Below are positions 44,525-53,124 of a DNA stretch of 64,000 nt, piece after piece. The stretch comes from Haloarcula litorea (GTDB taxonomy: Archaea; Halobacteriota; Halobacteria; Halobacteriales; Haloarculaceae): assembly GCF_029338195.1 (NCBI RefSeq), contig NZ_CP119779.1:1488001-1552000 (forward strand). The letters are read 5' to 3'. Positions within the stretch are counted from its first letter, which is position 1, and each line of letters opens with the position of its first letter. Made by a program: the position numbers and the translations under genes. The notes beneath the pieces are model-generated. The model searched no databases and was not told where the DNA came from. It saw only the letters and a program-made list of their open reading frames with translations.

Positions 44525-46221
44525 TCGTCGGCGCTTGCGGCCTCGGCCGTGCCGACCGGCCCCGAGTCCGCCCCCTCGCGATCGACCTCGAACCGGGCGA
44601 GCCGATCGTGGAGGCCGTCCGTCCGGTCGGCGACGGCCCGGATCTCGCGGGTCACCTCGGAGATCGTCGCGGTCTGTTCCTCCGTCGCCGCCGCCACCGA
44701 CTCGGCCTCGGCCTCGGTCTGGTCGCTGACCGACGCCAGCGCGTCGACGGCCTCGACGACCTCCTGGGTGCTCTCGGCCCCCTCGCTCGTGGCCGCGGAG
44801 ATCTCCTGGATGGCGTCGTCGACCTCCTCCAGCACGTCGACGATGTCCTCGAAGTCACGCAGCGCCGCCTCGATGGTGTCGGTACTCTCGTCGACCTGTT
44901 CGTTGGTCGCCTCGACCTCGGCGACGGTGTCGGCGGCCGCGGTCTGGACGGCGTCGATGCGCTCGGAGACGTCGGCCGCGGCGTCGCGGGTCTCCTCGGC
45001 CAGGGCCTTCACCTCGTCGGCGACGACGGCGAACCCGTCGCCGCCGGCGTCGGCCCGCGCGGCCTCGATGGAGGCGTTCAGCGCGAGCATGTTCGTCTGC
45101 TCGGCGACCTCCGTGATGACCTCGACCACCTCGTCGATCTCGGCCACCTGCGCGCTCAGGTCCTCGACGGCGTCGGCGATGCCGTCGATGCGGGCGGCCA
45201 TCGCCTCCAGTTCGTCGATGGCCTCGGCGGCGGCCTCGCGGCCCTCCCGCCCTCGGTCGGCCCCGCGGTCGGCGGTCGCCGCGGCGTCCTCGGCGGTGGC
45301 GGCGATCTCCTCGACCGTCGCCGAGAGCCGCTCCATCTCGCCGGCCACGTCGTCGTGGCGCTCGGCCTGCCGGCTGGCCCCGGCCGAGATCTCCTGGACC
45401 GACCGGGCGATGTCGTCGCTGGCGTCGTCGACCTCCGCGACGCTCTCGGTGACGCGGTCGGTCGTCTCGCTGACCTCGTCGGCGAAGGCGGCGACCTCGC
45501 CGACCGTCTCGCCCAGCGTCGTCACGAGGTCGTTGTAGTCGGCGACGACCCGCTGGAACTCCGGATCGACGTCCTCGAACTCGGCGTCGATGGTGGCGGT
45601 GAGGTCGCCCCGTTTCGCTCGCTCGGCGGCGTCGCCGAACGCCGTCACGAGGGCCGACAGCGCCTCGGAGCGCCGTTCGAGGTCCTCGGTCAGCGTCTCC
45701 AGTTCGGTCGTGTACTCGGTCATGTTCGTCGCCATCCGGTCCAGCGACTCGCCGAAGTCCCCGGGCACCTCCTTGTCGAGGACCTCGGCGTCGAACTCCT
45801 GGCGGGCCAGCGCGTCGGCCTGCCGGGAGACGGTCGACAGCGAGTCCTGCATCGCGGCGAAGGAGGCGACCAGGCTCGCCACCTCGTCGTCGCGGTCGCT
45901 CTCGGGGACGTCGACGGCAACCTCGCCGGCGGCGATGCGGTCGGCCCGTCCCGCGAGGTCGACCACCGGGTCGACGAGGTCCTCGCGGGTGATGAACACG
46001 GTGTTTGCGAAGGCGACGGTCGCGCCGGCCAGCAGCAGGCCGGTCAGGACGAACTGCGCGGTCCCGTCCAGCAGGAAGGCGACGGCGGCCAGCGCCACCG
46101 AGACCCCGAACTGGATGCCGACGGCGGCGAGGACCTTCCGCTCGATGGAGCCGGCGACGCCGAACAGCTCCAGCGACGCGCGTATCGATCGCTTGTACCG
46201 GGCGAGCAGGGGCGATGTCAT
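44521..46221 (-). CDS. Methyl-accepting transducer (Htr-type), without extracellular domain
   Basis: A 566-residue chemotaxis-type signal transducer. Two hydrophobic segments at about residues 28-50 and 53-75 are joined by only two to four residues, so there is no extracellular sensor domain. A HAMP region follows ([21 protein letters not shown]), then a second HAMP-like region and a long coiled coil. The signalling hairpin tip is [20 protein letters not shown]. Glu/Gln-rich heptads around it are methylation sites. It should couple CheW/CheA to a cytosolic or membrane-associated stimulus. The start is ATG 46221; no che genes are nearby. Confidence 0.9.
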   Translation of the reverse strand: MTSPLLARYKRSIRASLELFGVAGSIERKVLAAVGIQFGVSVALAAVAFLLDGTAQFVLTGLLLAGATVAFANTVFITREDLVDPVVDLAGRADRIAAGEVAVDVPESDRDDEVASLVASFAAMQDSLSTVSRQADALARQEFDAEVLDKEVPGDFGESLDRMATNMTEYTTELETLTEDLERRSEALSALVTAFGDAAERAKRGDLTATIDAEFEDVDPEFQRVVADYNDLVTTLGETVGEVAAFADEVSETTDRVTESVAEVDDASDDIARSVQEISAGASRQAERHDDVAGEMERLSATVEEIAATAEDAAATADRGADRGREGREAAAEAIDELEAMAARIDGIADAVEDLSAQVAEIDEVVEVITEVAEQTNMLALNASIEAARADAGGDGFAVVADEVKALAEETRDAAADVSERIDAVQTAAADTVAEVEATNEQVDESTDTIEAALRDFEDIVDVLEEVDDAIQEISAATSEGAESTQEVVEAVDALASVSDQTEAEAESVAAATEEQTATISEVTREIRAVADRTDGLHDRLARFEVDREGADSGPVGTAEAASADD

Positions 46222-46243
46222 ACCGAACACTTTCGCAGGTCGG

Positions 46244-46252
46244 TACTTAAAC
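46244..46252 (-). promoter_or_regulatory. TATA-like box of the transducer gene
   Basis: On the minus strand GTTTAAGTA stands about 24-31 bases before ATG 46221. It is nearly identical to the strong box upstream of ilvA. This supports the chosen start and a leaderless mRNA. Confidence 0.55.
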
Positions 46253-46352
46253 GGAGAATCGCGTTCCCGACGAGTGAAAACGTCGACCCGGCCGAGACAC
46301 GCGTCTCGGAGGCCCAACGGAGCGATCCGGTCGCCGTTCTCGCCGACGAGAA

Positions 46353-47126
46353 CTACCGGTCGCTGTTGACCCACCCGGCGACGCGGCGGACCACGGGTCG
46401 GGGCATCACTCGCCCGAGGAGGTCGACGGCCCGCATCGCTTTGCTCGGGATCACGACGGTCTCGCCGGCCAGCAGCCCCTCGTAGGCGGCCTCGGCGACC
46501 GCCGCCGGCGCGTTCGACGTGAGGCTGCCGACCGTCGAGTCGCCCATCCCCGCCCGGTCCTGGAACTCCGTGTCGACCGGCCCGGGACAGAGGACGGTGA
46601 CGGTGACCTCGTCCCGCAGTTCCTCCGCGATGGCCTCGCTGAAGCTGTTGACGTAGGCCTTGCTCGCGTAGTAGGTCGCGAGGTTCGGGCCGGGCTGGAA
46701 GCCGGCGACGGAGCCGACGTTCAAGACCTTCCCGCCGCCGTCGAACTCGTCGAGGAACAGCCGCGTCAGCTCGACGGGGAGCACGACGTTCAGGCGCAGC
46801 TGCGTGCGTTCGGCGTCGAGGTCGCTGTCGGCGAAGGGACCGTAGGTACCGACGCCGACGTTGTTGACCAGGATCGAGACTGAGAGTCCCCGCTCTGTGA
46901 CCGCCTCGTGGAGGTCCCCGGCCGCCGTCGCGCGGTCGAGGTCCATCGCGATCGGCGTGGCGGCGACGCCCTCGCCGTCGAGGTCGTCGGCCAGCGCGTC
47001 CAGCCGGTCCTCGCGCCGCGCGACCAGCACCACGTCGTGGCCGTGGGCCGCGAACTCGCGGGCCAGCGCTGCGCCGATGCCCGAGGACGCGCCCGTGATC
47101 AGGGCCGTCCCGGCGTCGTCGCTCAT
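46353..47126 (-). CDS. Short-chain dehydrogenase/reductase
   Basis: A 257-residue classical SDR. The cofactor motif [12 protein letters not shown] follows ALI, the NNVGVGTYG (NNAG-like) motif stabilises the sheet, and the catalytic Tyr/Lys pair is in [15 protein letters not shown] with a preceding Ser in NVGSVAGF. The protein is NAD(P)-dependent; the substrate is unknown. RNNVG replaces NNAG, a minor change. The start ATG overlaps the rdgB stop by four bases (ATGA), so the two genes form an operon, rdgB first. Confidence 0.92.
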   Translation of the reverse strand: MSDDAGTALITGASSGIGAALAREFAAHGHDVVLVARREDRLDALADDLDGEGVAATPIAMDLDRATAAGDLHEAVTERGLSVSILVNNVGVGTYGPFADSDLDAERTQLRLNVVLPVELTRLFLDEFDGGGKVLNVGSVAGFQPGPNLATYYASKAYVNSFSEAIAEELRDEVTVTVLCPGPVDTEFQDRAGMGDSTVGSLTSNAPAAVAEAAYEGLLAGETVVIPSKAMRAVDLLGRVMPRPVVRRVAGWVNSDR

Positions 47127-47779
47127 CGGTCGGCGTCCGCGTGCCAGGCCGCGAACTTCGAGAGCGCGCGGCCGCGGTGGGAGACGGCGTTCTTCTCCTC
47201 GGTGCTCATCTCGGCGAAGGTGCGGCCGTCGTGCTCGAAGATGGGGTCGAAGCCGAAGCCGCCGTCCCCCCGCGGGGCGACGATCTCGCCCGGGACCCGC
47301 CCCTCGAACAGCTTGACCGGGACGGCGTCCTCGCCGCCCCGGACCTGCGCGTCGGTGGTCGCGGCGTCGCGGTCGTCGGCCGCGAGGTCCTGGCCGCGGC
47401 GGTCTTCCCGGTCCACCGGTTCCGGGGTCGCCGCGAAGTCCGCCCCGTCGCAGTAGGCGATGACCGTCTTGAACGCCGCGCCGCGGTCCGGTTCGGGTTC
47501 GGTCATCCGCCAGACGCGCTCGACGCCGACGGTGTCCTCGACGTACGAGGAGTACGGCCCCGGGAAGCCGTCGAAGGCGTCGACGAACAGCCCCGCGTCG
47601 TCGACGATGACCGGCCCGTCGGCCGCCCGGTACGCCGCCCGAGCGCCGTGGGCCGCCACCGCTCGGAGGCTGTCGGCCTGGATCTCGGGGTAGTCGAAGT
47701 CGAACTGCACCACCTCGTCGTCGAGGTAGTCGGTCGCCTCCCGGACCTTCCCGGGGTTGGTCGTCACGAAGTTGAGCAT
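47123..47779 (-). CDS. rdgB: XTP/dITP diphosphatase (RdgB/HAM1)
   Basis: A 218-residue nucleotide-pool sanitation enzyme, which hydrolyses dITP and XTP to monophosphates. [16 protein letters not shown] is the substrate P-loop-like opening. [22 protein letters not shown] is the HAM1 active-site block with the metal Asp pair. [13 protein letters not shown] and the [10 protein letters not shown] end complete the family signature. An insert of about 25 acidic residues in the middle (residues 115-145) is unlike most bacterial members and is probably a haloadaptive loop. The start is ATG 47779. Confidence 0.94.
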   Translation of the reverse strand: MLNFVTTNPGKVREATDYLDDEVVQFDFDYPEIQADSLRAVAAHGARAAYRAADGPVIVDDAGLFVDAFDGFPGPYSSYVEDTVGVERVWRMTEPEPDRGAAFKTVIAYCDGADFAATPEPVDREDRRGQDLAADDRDAATTDAQVRGGEDAVPVKLFEGRVPGEIVAPRGDGGFGFDPIFEHDGRTFAEMSTEEKNAVSHRGRALSKFAAWHADADR

Positions 47780-47828
47780 ACCGGCACCCGGGCGGCCCGG
47801 GAGAAAGAGGCGTCGAAACGCGGCCCGC

Positions 47829-48107
47829 TTAGTCGACGACGACCTCGACCGGCTCGTCTTCCTCGTCCTCGTCGGCGAAGTCCTCGCCGCCGCCGTTCCG
47901 TTCGAGGTACAGCATCGCGCCGGCGACCAGCAGGACGACCCACGACCGCCAGTTCGCGAGGTTCAGCGTGTAGCCGATGCCGAAGGGCTTCTCGACGAGC
48001 ATCCCGTCGCCTGGCTGCCAGTACGAGGAGACCAGCCGCTTCAGGCTCGGTCGCTCGAAGTTGTACGGCACGCCGAACAGCGTTCCGGACTGGGGCTTGT
48101 CTGCCAT
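47829..48107 (-). CDS. DUF5808 family membrane protein
   Basis: A 92-residue protein. GVPYNFERPSLKRLVSSYWQPGD is the family core, LVEKPFGIGYTLNLANW follows, and a single hydrophobic helix (SWVVLLVAGAMLYL) lies near residues 54-69. The tail is strongly acidic. It resembles DUF5808 from memory. The function is unknown. ATG 48107 is chosen because sequence upstream belongs to a hairpin-rich intergenic zone. Confidence 0.82.
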   Translation of the reverse strand: MADKPQSGTLFGVPYNFERPSLKRLVSSYWQPGDGMLVEKPFGIGYTLNLANWRSWVVLLVAGAMLYLERNGGGEDFADEDEEDEPVEVVVD

Positions 48108-48412
48108 ACCCGCCCCTTCACGTGCAGTCGTTAAGTCAGTTGTCCACCACCTCTTTCGACGGGGGCTCGGCGAGCGCGGTGCGCTCGCCTCAACCCCGTC
48201 CAAAAACGTGGTCTTGCTGAGCGGAGTCGTTCGAGGGGCGCAAGCGCCCCTCGTGATGACGAGAGAGCTTTGCTCTCTCGAACCACGAAGCAAGGCTCGA
48301 AAGACGAACGCAGTGAGTCTTTCGGTGGCGAAAAACCGGGACCTCGCTTCGCTCGGTCCCGCGAAACTGCGGCCTGGGGCCGCAGTACGCTCTCCGCCGA
48401 TTCGCGATGGCC
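48108..48412. repeat. Hairpin-rich intergenic region, six hairpins in 218 bp
   Basis: Six separate dyads follow one another: 48169-48189 (9-bp stem, 3-base loop), 48232-48253 (10 bp, 2), 48260-48280 (9 bp, 3), 48298-48324 (8 bp, 11), 48337-48361 (7 bp, 11) and 48366-48386 (9 bp, 3). Stems differ in sequence, so this is not a simple repeat. The 305-base gap separates the MazG-like gene (3' end) from DUF5808 (5' end). No ORF is convincing. Possible roles: transcript end, processed RNA, or a protein-binding scaffold. Confidence 0.8.
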
Positions 48413-48727
48413 CTACTCTTCGACCCGCTCCAGCGCGACCCCGTCCTCGAAGCGGCCGCGCTCGTCGGCCTTCCGCTCGCGGATCGCCTGCAGTTCCCCG
48501 TCGCCGATGTTCCGGGCGTCCCGTATCGCGTCGACGACCTCGAGGACGTCGGCCAGCGCCTCGGTGGCCCGGCTCTCGCGGTACTCCGCGGCCTCCTCGA
48601 CCAGTTTGGCGGCGAGTCGCTCGTCGTACGCCTCGCCTGCGACCTCGTGACAGACGGGCGTCTCGCCGTCGGCCTCGATGACCTCCGGAATCCGGTCCCT
48701 GACCAGCTTGTCGTACTCGCGTGGCAC
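48413..48727 (-). CDS. MazG-like nucleotide pyrophosphohydrolase
   Basis: A 104-residue all-alpha NTP pyrophosphohydrolase. REYDKLVRDRIPEVIEADGE is the strongly conserved beginning of this phosphoribosyl-ATP pyrophosphohydrolase-like family. KLVEEAAEYRES and ALADVLEVVDAI hold the ExxE and ExxD metal-binding motifs of the MazG/HisE superfamily. It likely cleans non-canonical nucleotides, complementing RdgB nearby. The start is GTG 48727. It is the last gene before the hairpin cluster. Confidence 0.88.
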   Translation of the reverse strand: MPREYDKLVRDRIPEVIEADGETPVCHEVAGEAYDERLAAKLVEEAAEYRESRATEALADVLEVVDAIRDARNIGDGELQAIRERKADERGRFEDGVALERVEE

Positions 48728-48774
48728 GGTCGTGGGACGGCCGCCGGGGTGTTCGATCCCCCGTTCGGTCGCCG

Positions 48775-49191
48775 CTACTCCACCGACGTCAGGTACACCG
48801 CCAGCACCGCGAAGCCGATGCCGGCGACCTTCCGGGCCGTCAGGGACTCCTCCAGGAACAGGATGCCGACGATCGAGCTGGTGGCGATGAACATCCCGAA
48901 GACCGGGACGACGACGCTGATCGGGCCGGCCGCCAGCGCCCGGTAGTAGGCGATGATCCCGACGGCGAGCGCGATCCCGGCCCCGTAGGCGTAGATCGCC
49001 CGGTCGCTGGTGAGGTAAGGAGTGACCGAGACGTCCGTGGCGACGACGAGCGTGCTGGCGGCGACGACGAGGATGCCGTTCGAGATGAGGACGACGACGT
49101 CGCTGGGGATCTCGGCCGTCGCGAGCTTCGCCAGCGGCGGGACCAGCGTGTAGCCGGCGAGCGCGACGACCGCCCAGACGAGATAGTTCAT
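48775..49191 (-). CDS. EamA/DMT-type small membrane transporter
   Basis: A 138-residue protein with about five hydrophobic helices (residues 3-22, 31-51, 66-84, 90-110, 118-136). It corresponds to a single EamA unit, so two copies would be needed for a ten-helix transporter. The segment IAYYRALAAGPISVVVPVFGM and GILFLEESLTARKVAGI are characteristic of EamA. The transported substrate is unknown. The start is ATG 49191; the kae1-bud32 stop lies 39 bases upstream on the same strand. Confidence 0.85.
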   Translation of the reverse strand: MNYLVWAVVALAGYTLVPPLAKLATAEIPSDVVVLISNGILVVAASTLVVATDVSVTPYLTSDRAIYAYGAGIALAVGIIAYYRALAAGPISVVVPVFGMFIATSSIVGILFLEESLTARKVAGIGFAVLAVYLTSVE

Positions 49192-49229
49192 GGCCGGGCC
49201 AAGGCCCGCCGGGGCCGTGTGCGTTCCGG

Positions 49230-51053
49230 TTACTGGTACCGGCCCCGCCCCTCGATGTCGGCGAGGCTTGCGAAGACCGCGTCGGCGTGGTCGCTCTCGG
49301 CGCGGTAGGCGTCGCTCGCGGCCTCGAACAGCGCCGCGGGGTCGTCGGCGGTGCCGGCCAGCGACTGGGCCAGCACGTGCAGGTCCATCGCGTGGTCCTC
49401 CGGTTCGTCCGTGTAGTAGCCCAGCCCGAAGTCGACGAGGAAGGTCCGGTCCCCGCCCTCGCGGGCGTCGTCGGCTCGCTCGTCCGGCGACGGATCGGGC
49501 CGCCCGACCCTGACGTTTCGGGTCGTGGGATCGCCGTGGACGAACCCGGCGTCGTGGATCCGCGCGAGGTGCCGGCCCACGTCGGCGACGGCCGCGGCCG
49601 AGAGGCGGTCCCGGAGGTCCGCGGTCCCGACGTGCTGGACGACCAGTCGCGCCTCGTCGGGGTCGACGTCCAGCACCAGCGGCGTCGGGACGCCGTGCCG
49701 GCGGGCGTCGCTGATCAGCCGCGCCTCCTGGCGGGTGCGCTGGACCCGCAGGCGGTCGTCCAGCGTCGGGTGCCGGTAGCTCCGCGGGACCCGCTCCTTG
49801 ACCACGCGGTCCGGGCCGATGGTGACCGTCGCCTCCGCGCCCTGGACCTCGTTCTCGCGCTTGACGGCACGGTCGACCGACTCGGCCGCGCCCGCTCGCG
49901 GGCGCTGCCCGCTCGCCCCTCCGGCGGGACCCACGGGCTCCCGCCCGCGCCAGGTGACGTCGACCTCGTCGGGCCGGAAGTCCGAGTCGATGCCCGACTC
50001 CTCGATGGCGAGGGTGTCGCCGGCGGCGTACATCTTCGCGCCCAGCACCGCGATCATCCCGGCGTTGTCACGGAGGAACCGGTCCTCGGGGGCGTGGAAC
50101 TCCGCCCCGCGCTGCTCGCACATCTCCCGGAGCATCCCCTGGAGACGGTCGTTCTGCCCGACGCCGCCGCCCAGTACGAGCTCGTCGGCCCCGGTCAGCG
50201 ACAGCGCCCGCTCGGAGACCTCCGTCAGCATCGCGAAGACGGTCTCCTCCAGGCCGCGACAGACGTCCTCGACCGGCACGCCGTCGTCGTATGCCTGTTT
50301 CGCGGCCGACATAATACCCGAGAAGGAGAAGTCCATCCCCTTGACCACGTACGGGAGGGGGTGGTACTCCCCCTCCTTCGCGTGGGCCTCGACCTTCGGC
50401 CCGCCGGGGTGTTGCCAGCCGACGTGGCGCGTGAACTTGTCGATGGCGTTGCCGACGCCGGTGTCCATCGTCTCGCCGAGCACCCGGTACCGGCCGTTGC
50501 GATAGCCCAAGACGTGGGCGTTCGCGCCGGAGGCGTTCAGACAGACCGGCGAGTCGAACCCGGAGCGGTGGCGACCGATCTCCAGGTGGGCGACCATGTG
50601 GTTCACCCCGACCAGGGGCACGTCGAACCGCTGGGCGACGGCGCGGGCCGCGGTCCCGACGATGCGCAGACACGGGCCGAGGCCGGGGCCACGCGAGAAG
50701 GCGACGGCGTCAATCGGCGATGCCGATTGGCCCGAGGAGGTCCCCTCCTCGACGTCGATCGGCGGCCCGTCCGCTCCGTCGGCTCGCTCGCGCGCGTGCA
50801 AGAGTGCTGTCTCGACGACCCGGGGGACGGCCTCGCTCATGTGTTCGGCGGCCTCGCGTGGGTGGATGCCGCCGCTCTCGGGCTGGTAGGCGTCGGTCTC
50901 GATGAAGACGTGATCGTCGCCGGCGCTACTGGGATCGTCGGTCTCGTAGACGCCGGGAGCCCGCTCCCGAGCCTCCGAGACCGACAGATGGTCGGTCTCG
51001 TAGACCGCAGCGCTGGCTGCCCACGCGGTACCTTCGATGCCGAGAATCCGCAT
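49230..51053 (-). CDS. Fused Kae1-Bud32: tRNA t6A synthase and regulatory kinase
   Basis: A 607-residue fusion. The Kae1 half (residues 1 to about 345) makes N6-threonylcarbamoyl-adenosine at tRNA position 37. It starts ILGIEGTAWA and has metal ligands His152 and His156 in NHMVAHLEIGRH, FSRGPGLGPCLR, and GGGVGQN. The Bud32 half (from about 400) is a small kinase/ATPase: Lys in VVKERVPRSYRHP, catalytic HGDPTTRNV, metal VDFGLGY. Such fusions are known in several archaea. An acidic insertion (about residues 20-52) and a second one (90-113) interrupt the Kae1 core. It lies 7 bases downstream of rps27ae on the same strand. Confidence 0.95.
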   Translation of the reverse strand: MRILGIEGTAWAASAAVYETDHLSVSEARERAPGVYETDDPSSAGDDHVFIETDAYQPESGGIHPREAAEHMSEAVPRVVETALLHARERADGADGPPIDVEEGTSSGQSASPIDAVAFSRGPGLGPCLRIVGTAARAVAQRFDVPLVGVNHMVAHLEIGRHRSGFDSPVCLNASGANAHVLGYRNGRYRVLGETMDTGVGNAIDKFTRHVGWQHPGGPKVEAHAKEGEYHPLPYVVKGMDFSFSGIMSAAKQAYDDGVPVEDVCRGLEETVFAMLTEVSERALSLTGADELVLGGGVGQNDRLQGMLREMCEQRGAEFHAPEDRFLRDNAGMIAVLGAKMYAAGDTLAIEESGIDSDFRPDEVDVTWRGREPVGPAGGASGQRPRAGAAESVDRAVKRENEVQGAEATVTIGPDRVVKERVPRSYRHPTLDDRLRVQRTRQEARLISDARRHGVPTPLVLDVDPDEARLVVQHVGTADLRDRLSAAAVADVGRHLARIHDAGFVHGDPTTRNVRVGRPDPSPDERADDAREGGDRTFLVDFGLGYYTDEPEDHAMDLHVLAQSLAGTADDPAALFEAASDAYRAESDHADAVFASLADIEGRGRYQ

Positions 51054-51059
51054 CGCGCC

Positions 51060-51194
51060 CTACTTCCACTCGGTGTAGCCGCACTTGCCGCAGTGCTTGC
51101 GGTCGTCGTGGTCGGCCAGCACCGTGTCGCCACAGCGGGGGCAGGTCTCGCGCTCCAGTTCGCCCTCGTCGTTGTAGTACTCGTGGTGGGCCAT
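51060..51194 (-). CDS. rps27ae: 30S ribosomal protein S27ae
   Basis: A 44-residue zinc-ribbon ribosomal protein with CPRCG and CGKCGYTEW separated by about 14 residues, the S27ae signature. It is too short for standard ORF length limits. ATG 51194 overlaps the rps24e stop as TAATG. It lies in the conserved archaeal order rps24e, rps27ae, kae1-bud32. Confidence 0.95.
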   Translation of the reverse strand: MAHHEYYNDEGELERETCPRCGDTVLADHDDRKHCGKCGYTEWK

Positions 51195-51502
51195 TATGCC
51201 TCCTCGGCCTCCTCGTCGGTCTCGGCACCGATCTTGTTCCGTTCGAGCATGTGGTCCTGCTCGACGTCGCGGGCGTACTCGGGGCTGTCGTAGACCTTCG
51301 CGTAGCCGACCGTCTTGCGCATCCCGAACTTCGTGTCGAGTTCGTGGATGACGACCTCGTCCGAGTCCTTGTTCAGCGTCGCGGCCAGCGAGTCGCGCAC
51401 GGAGAGCCGGGACGGCGTGGCCTCGTCGTGGACGACCTCGAAGCGGACGTCCGTTCGGTGCAACATCGGATTGTCTTCTTCCTCGACGATGTCGATATCC
51501 AT
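51194..51502 (-). CDS. rps24e: 30S ribosomal protein S24e
   Basis: A 102-residue ribosomal protein. The opening [22 protein letters not shown] and the block [23 protein letters not shown] are typical of archaeal S24e. Acidic residues are added at both ends. The start is ATG 51502. A TTTTAGG-like box (minus strand, about 51536-51542) is some 35 bases upstream. It heads the operon with rps27ae and kae1-bud32. Confidence 0.95.
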   Translation of the reverse strand: MDIDIVEEEDNPMLHRTDVRFEVVHDEATPSRLSVRDSLAATLNKDSDEVVIHELDTKFGMRKTVGYAKVYDSPEYARDVEQDHMLERNKIGAETDEEAEEA

Positions 51503-51630
51503 AGTTCGTTGCCTCTATGTCCCGTCGAAGCGCCTAAAAGGATTTCGAAGCCGCCACTCGGCCGTCTCAGGGTCGCTCGGCGCGTCTCCGCGGCGAGAGG
51601 GGACCGGCCCGACCGCGCGACCGTCCCGTC

Positions 51631-51981
51631 TCACCCGAGGAACAGGTCGAGTATCGCGCTCGGGCTGGTCCCCTTGTAGAACTCCGTGTAGCCGCAGTTC
51701 GTACAGGAGACTGCCCTGAACTGTCGGTTCTGGATGTCGAGCAGCCGCGTCGGGCCGCTGCCGGTCACGGCGACCTCGTCGACCTCGGCGTCGTCGTGGC
51801 CGCACTTCGGACAGCCCGCCGCCAGGCCCGGCGTCGCCACGTCCACGCCCTCCTCGGCCGGCTCCGCGTCCGCCAGCGACGCCTCGCAGCTCCGGCAGAA
51901 CGACCAGTCCGGCGACGCTCGGGTGCCACACTCGGGGCACTCGACGTAGGTGGCGTCACGGTCGTCGTCTGTGGGGACCAT
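51631..51981 (-). CDS. Double zinc-ribbon nucleic-acid-binding protein
   Basis: A 116-residue protein with two zinc sites. The N-terminal one is CPECG...CRSCE (residues 15-32), a rubredoxin-like knuckle. The C-terminal one is CPKCGHDDAEVDEV with CTNCGYTEFY (residues 57-101), which matches the PF09855-type nucleic-acid-binding ribbon. The linker is acidic. Role: likely RNA/DNA-binding accessory factor; not proved. It is 128 bases upstream of rps24e on the same strand and may share control with that operon. Confidence 0.8.
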   Translation of the reverse strand: MVPTDDDRDATYVECPECGTRASPDWSFCRSCEASLADAEPAEEGVDVATPGLAAGCPKCGHDDAEVDEVAVTGSGPTRLLDIQNRQFRAVSCTNCGYTEFYKGTSPSAILDLFLG

Positions 51982-52056
51982 ACGCGAGGGGTGGACCGCC
52001 GGCGGCAAAGGTCTTGGCCGCCCGCTCCGCGACGCCGACCGCGGCGGGTCGCCCCC

Positions 52057-53064
52057 TCAGAGCTCGCCCAGCTGCGCGAGCAGCCGCGAGAGGTGGATGC
52101 GCTCGTTGGCGGCGTCGGTCAGGGCCATGTCCGTGTCGCCGGCCAGCCGGTGGACCTCCGCCAGCTTCCACCCGGAGTACCGCGACCGGGCGACCGACAG
52201 CAGTTCGTCCAGGACGTCCTCGGCACCGTAGCCCTCGTCGACAAGTAGGTCGTCGAGCGTCGAGCGCGCGTCGGTGAACCGCCCCTCCTCGGCGGCCGCG
52301 ACCATCCCCTCGACGGCGTCGTCGGCCTCCAGCGCGTTCAGCGCCTCGTAGGCCGTCTCCATCGTCACCTCGCCGTGGTCCTCGTAGGTGGTCTGGGCCG
52401 ACAGCACCGCTTTCCGCAGGTCCCCCTCCGCGTAGCCGGCGACGTACTCCAGTCCCTCGTCGTCGTGGGCGACGCCCTCCGCGGTCACGACGTCTCGCAA
52501 CACGCCGACCGTCTCCTCGTGGCTGGGGGCTCGCATCACGACCGGGAAACACCGCGAGCGGATGGGGGGGATCAGCGCCGAGGGCTGGCGCGTCGCGACG
52601 ACGAACTGCGTGGCCTCGTAGTACTGCTCCATCACCCGGCGCAGGGCCTGCTGGAAGTCCTCGCGCATCCCCTCGGCGTTGTCCAGCAGGATCGTCTTGT
52701 AGGTCCCCGAGACCGGGGAGTAGCTTGCCGACTCCTTCAGGACGTGGTTGATGAGGTCGGCCTTCGAGGACTCCCGGCGGCGCTTGCTGTCGATGAACGA
52801 CGAGAAGCGGGGGTCGTTTGCGACCTCCTTCTTCGTCATGTCGAAGACGTCGGCGACGTTGAGCTCGGTGAAGTCGGCGTCGGGGTTGTCGTGGACCTCG
52901 TCGGCCAGCGCCCGAACCGCGGCGGTCTTGCCGGCCCCCTTCGGGCCGTGGACCAGCAGGTTCATCGGTTCCTCGACGGCCCCTCGCAGGTGGTCGCGAG
53001 CCTGCGGCTGCGGGATGTCGGACAGCGTCGGAGCGTGGGTCTCGGTCCACAGCGGCGCGTCCAT
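52057..53064 (-). CDS. Replication factor C small-subunit-like AAA+ ATPase
   Basis: A 335-residue clamp-loader-type ATPase. Walker A is GPKGAGKT at residues 40-47. Walker B reads ILLDNAEG, so the usual DE pair is DN. The SRC arginine-finger motif is IRSRCFPVV, preceded by AQFVVATRQPSALI, which fits sensor 1. RFC box II (WTETHAPTLSDI) opens the protein, and the C-terminal helical collar is complete. Haloarchaea carry several RFC small subunits; this one resembles the divergent RfcC subunit, with a weakened Walker B. Role: loading PCNA on DNA. The start is ATG 53064. Confidence 0.85.
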   Translation of the reverse strand: MDAPLWTETHAPTLSDIPQPQARDHLRGAVEEPMNLLVHGPKGAGKTAAVRALADEVHDNPDADFTELNVADVFDMTKKEVANDPRFSSFIDSKRRRESSKADLINHVLKESASYSPVSGTYKTILLDNAEGMREDFQQALRRVMEQYYEATQFVVATRQPSALIPPIRSRCFPVVMRAPSHEETVGVLRDVVTAEGVAHDDEGLEYVAGYAEGDLRKAVLSAQTTYEDHGEVTMETAYEALNALEADDAVEGMVAAAEEGRFTDARSTLDDLLVDEGYGAEDVLDELLSVARSRYSGWKLAEVHRLAGDTDMALTDAANERIHLSRLLAQLGEL

Positions 53065-53124
53065 CTGTCGGCCGGGGGTACGCGAGGCCGCGACAAGTAT
53101 CCCGCGGTCCCAACCCGGTCGCGG

